Origin: Bathynomus jamesi
Lineage: Eukaryota; Arthropoda; Malacostraca; Isopoda; Cirolanidae
Length of the DNA stretch: 64,000 bases
Assembly: GCA_023014485.1 (NCBI GenBank)
Contig: JAJOZX010009097.1
Location: forward strand, 62,001 to 126,000
Direction: 5' to 3'
Shown here piece by piece: positions 54,345 to 63,520 of this stretch (within the stretch, counting starts at the first letter, position 1; the number at the start of each line of letters is the position of its first letter). The notes under the pieces are model-generated. The model searched no databases. It saw only the letters and a program-made list of their open reading frames with translations, and was not told where the DNA came from. The position numbers and the translations under genes are program-made.

Positions 54345-55246
54345 CAGGGCGTCCCAAAAAAATGTATACACACTTTAAATACTTATAAAGGCAGTGTTTA
54401 TTAAAATACATTTCATTTTCAAAATGTAATAGAATCTACAGACATTATTTAATTGTTTTGTCAACGCCAGTTTTCAAACTGACGTCCGTTCTGGTCCAGG
54501 CACTGCTGATAACGCGAAGCAATGGAATCGCAAACATCACGAAACATTTCGTTTGGTATTTGTGTGCATTCTCGTTCAATGGCTGCTCTCAATTCAGCGA
54601 CTGTTGCAGGTTTTATAGCGTAGACTTTGTCTTTTAAGTATCCCCATAAAAAAAAGTCTAGTGGTGTGAGGTCTGGTGAACGCGGAGTGTATTCTACGAA
54701 ACCCCTTCGTCCAATCCACATCCACATCGTGCCAAGTACCACTCGCAATACTCCACTCTTCGGTCCGGATCATCTTCATTAATAGCATGGACTAATCTTG
54801 GAATGTAACTTTTCCATTGACAGCGCTTCAAAATGCGTTGGACAGACGATTCTGAAATTCCGACCTCACGACTCGCTTGCCGCACAGATTTTCTTGGACT
54901 TTGGTGATACGTTTCCAGTACTCTTTCTTGCTTTGTGGGGCTTGTCGATGTCCGTGTCTTCCGGAACGCTTCTTGTGGACATTCTGAACAGTTCCATCGG
55001 CTTCAAACTTATCTCTAATTCGAGTGATGGTAAGTCGCGTTGGTGGATCTGTTTGAAACTCCCTCCTAAACTGTCTTTGCACTTCAACTGCGTTTTCACA
55101 CTTCCAGTAGCATTTTAGAATGAATTTCCTTTGTTCAAAGCTTAGTCTGACTGCCATTATTAATTCTAATGGGTTTAACTTGGAAAGAAAGAAACATCAA
55201 TTGAGCTATCAGCTGTTAAAGCGTGTATACATTTTTTTGGGACGCC

Positions 55247-55249
<3 letters not shown>
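54345..55249 (-). mobile_element. mariner-like transposon (DUF4817-type transposase), internally deleted
   Basis: Perfect inverted ends CAGGGCGTCCCAAAAAAATG, extending to 27 bases, with TA on both sides (54343-54344, 55250-55251). 905 bp. Inserted into the left arm of the Penelope-like pair. The right arm lacks it, so the insertion is younger than the inversion. Confidence 0.95.
54461..55157 (-). pseudogene. mariner-like transposase, frameshifted and deleted
   Basis: 55157-54828: MAVRLSFEQRKFILKCYWKC and [20 protein letters not shown], the N-terminal helix-turn-helix (DUF4817-like), then KKRSGR. 54885-54694: [20 protein letters not shown], a second helix-turn-helix. Then [20 protein letters not shown] before a deletion. 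54700-54461: PRSPDLTPLDFFLWGYLKDK with the last catalytic Asp, then CQ-rich C-terminus QYQCLDQNG-like. The first two catalytic aspartates are not found, so the gene has lost its core. Confidence 0.88.
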
Positions 55250-55289
<40 letters not shown>

Positions 55290-55513
55290 ATAAACGGAGA
55301 AGTAAAAATAAAAATTAAACATTAAAGGATTAACAAAGAGGCATACAGATTTGTAAGGAAAAATATCGATTTTTAGCACAAGATCAAATGAATTATAAAA
55401 ATACAAATTTATACTGGAAATCTGCCCGGGTTTTAACACTTTGCCTTTTATAGTCAAGTTTCGATATATAAAAATAAAATGAAGACTAAAAGTTAATAAA
55501 GTAGCATACAAGT

Positions 55514-56074
55514 TTACCAAAGATTTAGCGTCCTCCCCTTTTTATCTAAATCTGTTTTGAAGGAATTCAAAACAACAGGATCGAGTTGAAAAAGACCTTT
55601 GCTTATGTTGAAGTTATTTGAAAGTTGGATAATGGCAGACTCAAGAATATTTCTATTAACAATGTTGCTAGAATGGAATAAAACTGAAGCGTTATTCCAA
55701 TCAATACAGTGGGATAACTCTGACAAATGGACAAAAAGAGCACTGGACAACTGTCCTGTTCTAACGGAATATTGATGCTGTTTTATACGTGTGTGCAAAT
55801 CCTTTCCCGTCTGACCTATGTAAAAGGAATCACATTGTTTACACCCAATTTTATAGATAATGCCTGAATTATTGGTAGTGCTATTTTTTACTATGATATT
55901 TTTCACAATATTGTTATATGAAAATACTACATTAATATCCCAAAGTTTAAGTACATTAGCAATGCCTAAAAAGCCCGGGAAAAATGGAAGTACTAAAATA
56001 TTTTTTGACAAAGTACGAGTGTTATTATTGACACGATAGAAAGTTCGTTTTGCCTTGTTGAGACAAGATTCCAT
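55514..56074 (-). pseudogene. Penelope-like element, GIY-YIG endonuclease part (truncated copy)
   Basis: 186 codons starting inside the polymerase thumb (MESCLNKAKRTFYRV). LPFFPGFLGIANVLK is the conserved linker. GIIYKIGCKQCDSFYIGQTG carries the GIY-YIG signature with both halves intact, followed by R in HTRIKQHQYSV. The end is GRTLNLW. The RT domain is missing because the copy is cut at 56095. In active relatives this endonuclease nicks target DNA for reverse transcription. Confidence 0.93.
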
Positions 56075-56082
56075 AAACGCAG

Positions 56083-56859
56083 ATGGATAACACAGGTTTT
56101 AAGTTTAGTATCTATCGGAAAACAACAAACAATTTGTCCTACGTACACTTTTACTCGGGACATGACACCCCCACTAAGAAGGCCATTTTTTCATCAATGT
56201 TTCTCCGCGCCCTTAGGATCGCCAGTCCGGAATACATCGATGCCGAATTGGAAAAAATCAACGGTATTGGAAGTGATCTGTGTTATCCATCTGCGTTTAT
56301 GGAATCTTGTCTCAACAAGGCAAAACGAACTTTCTATCGTGTCAATAATAACACTCGTACTTTGTCAAAAAATATTTTAGTACTTCCATTTTTCCCGGGC
56401 TTTTTAGGCATTGCTAATGTACTTAAACTTTTGGATATTAATGTAGTATTTTCATATAACAATATTGTGAAAAATATCATAGTAAAAAATAGCCCTACCA
56501 ATAATTCAGGCATTATCTATAAAATTGGTTGTAAACAATGTGATTCCTTTTACATAGATCAGACAGGAAAGGATTTGCACACACGTATAAAACAGCATCA
56601 ATATTCCGTTAGAACAGGACAGTTGTCCAGTGCTCTTTTTGTCCATTTGTCAGAGTTATCCCACTGTATTGATTGGAATAATGCTTCAGTTTTATTCCAT
56701 TCTAGCAACATTGTTAATAGAAATATTCTTGAGTCTGCCATTATCCAACTTTCAAATAACTTCAACATAAGCAAAGGTCTTTTTCAACTCGATCCTGTTG
56801 TTTTGAATTCCTTCAAAACAGATTTAGATAAAAAGGGTAGGACGCTAAATCTTTGGTAA
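56083..56859 (+). pseudogene. Penelope-like element, thumb and GIY-YIG part (longer copy)
   Basis: The sequence starts at the junction with GFKFSIYRKTTNNLSYVHF, the end of a Penelope RT, then HDTPTKKAIFSSMFLRALRI, the shared linker and the endonuclease. The ATG at 56083 belongs to the junction, so the listed start is artificial. The YIG motif reads FYIDQTG, with Gly to Asp, and WD to LD occurs earlier. The Asp in the signature probably disables the nuclease, unlike the partner arm. No RT catalytic region is present. Confidence 0.93.
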
Positions 56860-57088
56860 ACTTGTATGCTACTTTATTAACTTTTAATCTTCATTTTATT
56901 TTTATATATATCGAAACGTGACTATAAAAGGCAAAGTGTTAAAACCCGGGCAGATTTCCAGTATAAATTTGTATTTTTATAATTCATTTGATCTTGTGCT
57001 AAAAATCGATATTTTTCCTTACAAATCTGTATGCCTCTTTGTTAATCCTTTACTGTTTAATTTTTATTTTTACTTTTCCGTTTATTGC

Positions 57089-57103
<15 letters not shown>

Positions 57104-57178
<75 letters not shown>
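57104..57178. repeat. (GT)n and (TA)n tract in the right arm
   Basis: (GT)n at about 57100-57124, then (TA)n to 57178. The left arm has the matching (CA)n/(TA)n at 54247-54340. Confidence 0.95.
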
Positions 57179-57184
<6 letters not shown>

Positions 57185-57188
57185 ATGT

Positions 57189-57640
57189 TAGGGTTATGAC
57201 ATTTTTATAACCTCATGTTCCTGTATCATAAATCGATGAACTTTTGCCCCCTGACAATGAAAATAACAGTTTTTTCGATATATTTTGAAAAAACTTCACC
57301 CCAAAATAAAAAAGAAAAAATTAATAAAATAATAAATATTGGTTGCTCCTTGGTATAGCTATTGCAGATGGGTCTCTGCTCCAGTGATTTTCCAGAGTAT
57401 TTAGTGCTTTTCGGTATTGTTGCAAGATATTGGACAATTTATGATAATCATCAGGTAACCAATCTAGAATGGTTCAATGCAGCTGTCTCGAATATACTAA
57501 TATACTATATTTGCTTTCGGGGTGACATTTTGTTTTAATTCTGAAGAATTAGGCCCTTTTTTATTGTTTTCAAGCAAACGTTCATCGATTGATGATACAG
57601 GAAACAATATTTATGACAAAAAATTAAAGTCATAACCCTA
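57189..57640. mobile_element. hAT-type MITE with 8-bp TSD GTGTATGT
   Basis: Ends TAGGGTTATGAC and GTCATAACCCTA. GTGTATGT lies at 57181-57188 and 57641-57648. A second inverted pair, CCTGTATCATAAATCGATGA against TCATCGATTGATGATACAGG, lies 30-40 bases inside. The TAGGG start and 8-bp duplication match the hAT-like transposons at 31.3 and 46.7 kb, so that family may mobilise it. Confidence 0.94.
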
Positions 57641-57719
57641 GTGTATGTATGTTATTTATTTATTTATTTTTTTTTCTTTCTGTAACCTATATATAGGCCG
57701 TAACCCTTTATGTACTTCA

Positions 57720-57759
57720 GTGTTCCTGAGGATGTCATTAGACGAAAGCGCTTGAGCAC
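57720..57759 (+). ncRNA. Hammerhead-ribozyme-like motif, class i (right arm)
   Basis: Identical in all core and stem positions to 8453-8492. It is followed by GTGTTTCCTTTCCTTCGTGG and a TTTCACG...CGTGAAA hairpin at about 57808-57830. Confidence 0.72.
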
Positions 57760-57832
57760 CTTTTTGTGTTTCCTTTCCTTCGTGGTTTTATTCATCATAA
57801 ATATTTTTCACGTGTTACTTTCGTGAAATAAT

Positions 57833-57837
<5 letters not shown>

Positions 57838-57864
<27 letters not shown>
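57838..57864. repeat. (TA)n microsatellite
   Basis: Bounds the Penelope-like pair on the right. Confidence 0.97.
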
Positions 57865-57866
<2 letters not shown>

Positions 57867-58115
57867 CACTGGTATGCATCAATTTTGCTGTCAAGGGTTT
57901 TGTAAGTGATTCTTATAGTGTGTTTCCTGCTGATTTCGAATCTGCAATCCGTTTTTCTCAATCAGCTCAGGTTATCCGGCTATGGCCTCATAAGTAAAAT
58001 AGAATTTTTCGTGATTTTGTCAAAGCGGAATTGGAACAGTAACATCTATCATCACTTGTTTCACTTGTATAATATCTTTTTTTACTTTTCAGGCATATAG
58101 ATAAAATATTTCATA
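57865..58115 (+). other. Upstream part of the second CACTA-type transposase gene
   Basis: Noncoding, ending with TTTTTTTACTTTTCAG (to 58092), a polypyrimidine tract and AG acceptor 24 bases before the ATG. The first copy has TTTTTTCAG at the same place, so both genes probably have an intron in the 5'UTR. Confidence 0.5.
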
Positions 58116-58506
58116 ATGAATAGAGCGTGTAAAAATGATCCCAATAGATTCTGCTACATATGTGGGACGGTTACCATGCCAAATAACCAGTCCAAAATCA
58201 CTAAATTTGTGAAGACAATGTATAGAGCATACTTTGGAATTAAGCTAGGGGACCAGGACAAAAATTTCGCCCCTCATATGTGCTGCAAGACGTGCATTGA
58301 AAATTTGAGAAGATGGAGCAAAGGCAGAGCGAAACCTTTGCCTTTTGGAATTCCCATGATTTGGAGAGAAGGAAAGGATCACGTGACAGATTGCTATTTC
58401 TGCATGACAAACCTCCATAATGGTAATCATACATTTACATATACATATTGTTATAGAAAATATATTTACACATACATATTGTTATACAAGTTACATTTAC
58501 ATATAC

Positions 58507-59038
58507 TATAGTGAACGCCTTTTATTAATTACTTCCTTCTTTATTTACTCTACTATCGGCTCTTTATTTCATTTATCACTTGCTTTCTCTACTCATTTCA
58601 ACACTACTTTACAATTATATTCATGGTAGCCACGCCGAGACTCTGAAAGTCGTTACAAAACAAAGGGGGAGTTTATTAACACTCTTTTAACACTTTTTAT
58701 TATTTATTTAACTCCGAAAATGGTTTAAGTAATTTAGGGGGTGCGAGTACGGAATTTTACGATAACATTTTACGTCGGAGAGGAACACAAACAATTAATT
58801 AAACTTTACGTTACATGACGCCAACCTTACGCGTAACGCGTTGCCTAGAAGACTCACTCCCTTGTGGGAGTAGTCTGCTTTGTGGGCCTCTGTTCAGGAT
58901 TGCCAACTCTACCCATTTTAAACAATTTAAATCTAACAAACATACTTTTTCGTAATTCCATAATTATTAGTAAATGATTTACATTAAACATTATCTTAAT
59001 TAAACAAAAATTCATATTCTTAACTAGGCATTACTACA
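58507..59038 (-). repeat. LTR (3' LTR on the minus strand)
   Basis: 532 bp, direct repeat of 62902-63433. Confidence 0.95.
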
Positions 59039-62000
59039 CTCGCATCACCCCCTTGAAAATAAGTTTTTCATTAGGAAAACTTATTAATATCGTTTAACAA
59101 TTTTAATAAATTTATTCAACAAATTTATATATTTTGCAATTTTTTTTTTTTTTTTTTCCTTTAACAATTTCAAAGTTGATAGACAAGAAATACAAATTCC
59201 ACACATATATTTTGTATCATATTAAAACCGAAACCTTTATAATTTTCACATTTGCATAAAATAACATTTCACACTACTAATTAAATTACAGTGGCTACAC
59301 AAATCTCAAGTTCACAATCTATTCCAGCGATTTCTCATCAAAGATCGCTTTACATTTGAAACAATTATTGTATAGTTATACAGTTACTATCAGGGCGACA
59401 TAGAAAAAATAAGAAAAAGTTTACATAAAATACTGACCAAGAGCGCACATACTACTTCACGAAAAATACAACAAATATGGGCAATAATCGCACCCTTTCA
59501 CTTATAATTTCATTACATAATAATCAGTACATTAATTTGCTGGACGTTGATTAGATAATTTTCAATCGCAGCTCTCCTGCTCACTTCGCTAGAATGCAAG
59601 GGATTGCATCAATCAACATGCAACAGGGCAGCACGCTATAATGGTTCCGCTCTCTCTCCAATGGCGAAAAAAAAAAAACAAGAGACGTCCAATTCTAAAA
59701 GGATCAGGGAGGGAGATATACTGAAAGCGGGACCACGCGCCGGAATTGGACGGAATTTGCAATTCTAGAAGTCGATGAAGAAACTCGCCTTGTCTCATCT
59801 CCACTTTTGTCGGTGAACGCTGTTCTTCCTACGTCCAGCTGAAAGACTCTTCCACTGGCAACAATCAAACGATCACTCCGCCGTGGGCCGTTTCCCAACG
59901 AACCTACTGTATGTCTGTATGGACAGTACAGTCTTAGACACCCGTTCAAGCTCACGTGGCTTGCCTACCGCGTGCTAAAACACATATTTAGCGAAGCACT
60001 CGAGCAGCGTGACCAGTTACTGCCCGAAAAATACCAGTAGACCATCTTCGATCGAAACTTTCGTGTGCCAAGACCCTGCACACGTAAATTTCTCTTCTCT
60101 TCCGAAACTGTCCTGCGCCAAGTCCCTGCGCATTCGGTTCCTCTCTTCTATCTCTTCTCTTCCGAAACCATCCTGCGCCAAGTCCCTGCGCAGTTGGTTT
60201 CTCTTCTCTCTCATCACTGGTGATCGATCACCTATCCGGTCGACTAAACTCACTTTGATGGAACTCGGATTCAACTTGGTTGCCTCCAAACCGAGCCTTT
60301 GAAATTTTGAAAAAAAAGTTTATTCGAAACGTGTTTCTGTACTGCTTATCATTTCATATTTAATTTATCGAATTTTCTCGACAGTTCACTTCGAAATACT
60401 AACTACACATTTGCTCTGGCCAAATTCACGGAAAAAAATATTACACATCTCAAAATTTCGCAAAAATTTAATCAAATCTAGCTACCAATAAGGTCACTTA
60501 TGGCAGTTACAGCGAAGATAAAAAAAAGTCATAAAACGTACGAAACAAAATTGTACAGTATAAATATAAAAACGCCCATACATAGTAACTGTTAGTATAA
60601 TTTAAGAACTATTATCGAACTATCGTCAGAAATCACATCAATACTTTCAAATACAAAAGACAAAAATGAACCCCAGAAACTTCATGTCATCACTTCTCTG
60701 ACAATCATGAACCCTCTTGCCCTTTGAGGAGGAGCACACAAAGACGCCACAAAAACGTTACTGGCTATCTAGAAGGCTCCATTTCCGAGTGTACACTTGA
60801 GCCAATGTTTTAAATGCATTAGTTAACCCCGACTGAAGGTTTAAACAATAATAATTTTCCAAAACAGTTATTAAAAAGTAAAAAAAATTTAAATATTACT
60901 ACCAAAAATTATTTTAATACAGTAATTCCAACTTGAAACGTCAAATTTCATATGAATTGAACTCGCAATTCGCAAATTACATCTGAGAGACAACTCTCTC
61001 CTTCAACAGAAACCCCAGTATGGTTTGCAAATCACAAAAATCCCAGTAATTTATCGTTTCCAAGTGAAACTAAAAATTTGCATAGTTATACTAAATAAGA
61101 ATAGATAATATGCACTAAAAAATACACGTAACCTACTGTAAACAAACAAAACATTGCCTAATTGAGAGCGGTCGCTTTGTTTGTAAGCGAACCTCTATAC
61201 AAATATCCCTACGTAACCGAATGAAACTGCATTATATCCTGACATAATTTTGTAATTTTTTTTCTATGCAAACGCTCGAACTAAAAAAAAAAGGACATTT
61301 TTCATTTCTAATACCCAAATTAAAATATCAAATCAAAACATTCTTTTTAGAATACACTCTAAATCCCCAATTAAAAATTTTACCATTTTCATTGAATTGG
61401 AAAGAAAAATAAAAATCGGCCTACCTATAAAAATAAAATTAAATGAATCTATAAAACAAAGAACCAATATGAAAACTTTCTACGCAAATTTCTGTAATTC
61501 GAAAAAAAATTATAATATCCAAATTTCATAAAATATTTGTACCGCCGCAATTTTAGACCTATAATTAATAAATTCAATGTTATGCGCGGAAAGAACAATT
61601 TAGAATTTAATGCATAACATTTGTGCTTATTAAAGAAAAATCCTATGATTATTTATGTTAAACCAATTAAAATTTTGTTAAATAACTAAGAATTTACTAC
61701 TCAATAGACAGATACCGTAGTAACGGTTAATCTCCGAACAATATTTAACGATAGGCCTACAAGAAATCCTTCAGTACAATACAATAGCCATTTTACCAAA
61801 TATGTCGGAATTGTCGTGAAATGAACGAAAGGAACGGAGAGGAAAAAAAATAGATAATCAGCCTACCTACCAAATTTTATGAGTATATAAATATATATAA
61901 TTATATATATAACTAATATATACGTATAAGTTAATAAGTAAGTATATAATTAATGAGTATATAAAAAAAATCCAAAAAAACTTAGAAAATTTCACAACAC

Positions 62001-62901
62001 AATTTCTCTATTTCAGTTAAACGAATTCTGCTTATTTTGAAATTTAACACAATCCTATACGGCCAAATCTGACAAATTTAATATGTTTAAGATTATTTTT
62101 CGATTGTCCCTTAAAATGTAACGTAATCCTATTTTAGCGCGAAGCGAGCGAAGCAAAAAGCCCGTAAAGCTATATAAACAATTATTTAAAATAAGCCTAT
62201 CATTATAATTTATGTACAACCAATCGAAATATAATCAAAAATCTGCTAATGAAACCCAGAAAATTTTTCATGTTCATGAAATGTTTTACAATCGGTACAA
62301 ATTTTCGCTGAAACATTTTGACAGGACCGTATAAAATTTATTTATTAATCATTATTCTGATCACAATTATCACTAATTTCAAAAGTTTAAACACAAAAAG
62401 TAAACAAAGGTAAGCTGAACAGGCATAACTGGAAGAGACGAAAAAAAGAAAAATTGAGTCCTCAGGCAGCACGATAAATTTTCAAAACTATGTCCTCTCC
62501 GACCTAATGAACGAAATTTAACATAATAATGACTCGCAATATTGAGTCGGACAAGTTTTTCTACCGACTCTGTAACGACTAAAATAAGTTTTGAGTCTAG
62601 ACTCGATCTCAAACAACAAATTTTGACGCGCAAAAATTTTGAAGCGACGTGACTCAGAATAATTTGGAAAACAATGGGCGCCATTTTGAAATTACATTGA
62701 ATAATGAAAATTTTAAGGAATGAAAATCGAAATTTGCCTGCAAACGGGGTAAACTTTGCATTTACATATTTTAATAATCGAAATAAAATATTCATTAACG
62801 CTATTGGCTATTTTACCGGGTCGGCAGAATTTTAATCGAAATAATAGCACGTGGGTAAGCCTCATACAAAATATGATGTAAGACCGCCGCTAGCCACCAA
62901 A
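59039..62901 (-). other. Internal region of the LARD-like element, no coding seen
   Basis: AT-rich, longest frame 138 codons with no retroviral motif. Contains the tandem repeat at 60050-60205 and a GCGAAGCGAGCGAAGC patch near 62140. No gag, protease, RT or integrase block found in either strand. Confidence 0.7.
60050..60205. repeat. ~60-bp tandem repeat in the LARD interior
   Basis: Three units share TCTTCTCTTCCGAAAC and CCTGCGCCAAGTCCCTGCGC. The first unit is the most diverged. Confidence 0.85.
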
Positions 62902-63433
62902 TATAGTGAACGCCTTTTATTAATTACTTCCTTCTTTATTTACTCTACTATCGGCTCTTTATTTCATTTATCACTTGCTTTCTCTACTCATTTCAACACT
63001 ACTTTACAATTATATTCATGGTAGCCACGCCGAGACTCTGAAAGTCGTTACAAAACAAAGGGGGAGTTTATTAACACTCTTTTAACACTTTTATTATTTA
63101 TTTAACTCCGAAAATGGTTTAAGTAATTTAGGGGGGTGCGAGTACGGAATTTTACGATAACATTTTACGTCGGAGAGGAACACAAACAATTAATTAAACT
63201 TTACGTTACATGACGCCAACCTTACGCGTAACGCGTTGCCTAGAAGACTCACTCCCTTGTGGAATTAGTCTGCTCTGTGGGCCTCTGTTCAGGATTGCCA
63301 ACTCTACCCATTTTAAACAATTTAAATCTAACAAACATACTTTTTCGTAATTCCATAATTATTAGTAAATGATTTACATTAAACATTATCTTAATTAAAC
63401 AAAAATTCATATTCTTAACTAGGCATTACTACA
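62902..63433 (-). repeat. LTR (5' LTR on the minus strand)
   Basis: 532 bp, direct repeat of 58507-59038. Adjacent to the primer-binding-site-like TGGTGGCTAGCGGCGG. Confidence 0.95.
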
Positions 63434-63445
63434 ATACAATGATTG

Positions 63446-63520
63446 TATATTTTCTTTCTTTTTCATTCATATTGTCCCCGAAGGGACAATATGAATGAAA
63501 AAGAAAGAAAATATACAGAC
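63446..63520. repeat. Inverted repeat with ~35-bp arms
   Basis: TGTATATTTTCTTTCTTTTT and CATTCATATTGTCCC face their exact complements around CGAA. It lies in the intron, 120 bases before the acceptor. Confidence 0.93.

Larger units (their letters stand above)
55286..57092. repeat. Central palindrome of the Penelope-like pair (~810-bp arms)
   Basis: Left arm 55286-56095 and right arm 56278-57092 are near-identical inverted copies; 56096-56277 is unique to the longer right copy. Only a handful of differences were seen between the arms. Confidence 0.9.
54082..57838. mobile_element. Inverted pair of Penelope-like elements
   Basis: Two copies of one Penelope-like element face outward from a junction at about 56095. 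Each arm, read outward, has GIY-YIG coding, T-rich 3'UTR, TTTATTGCATATATA, (GT/TA)n, TTATTTATTTATTTTT, CTATATATAGGCCGTAACCC, the class i hammerhead-like motif and TTTTATTCATCAT. The left arm carries an inserted mariner (54345-55249) and the right arm a hAT MITE (57189-57640). Head-to-head copies with one truncated partner are characteristic of this group. Confidence 0.92.
58507..63433 (-). mobile_element. Non-coding LTR retroelement (LARD-like), 4-bp TSD ATAC
   Basis: Two 532-bp LTRs bracket 3.86 kb with no recognisable gag or pol. ATAC precedes (58503-58506) and follows (63434-63437). On the minus strand the LTR starts TGTAGTAATGCC and ends GTTCACTATA; then two bases and TGGTGGCTAGCGGCGG, a TGG-type primer-binding site. 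An AAGGGGGTGATG purine tract lies before the other LTR. A 4-bp duplication suits Gypsy-type integration. The LTRs differ at only a few positions, so the insertion is recent. The coding proteins must have come from another element. Confidence 0.9.
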
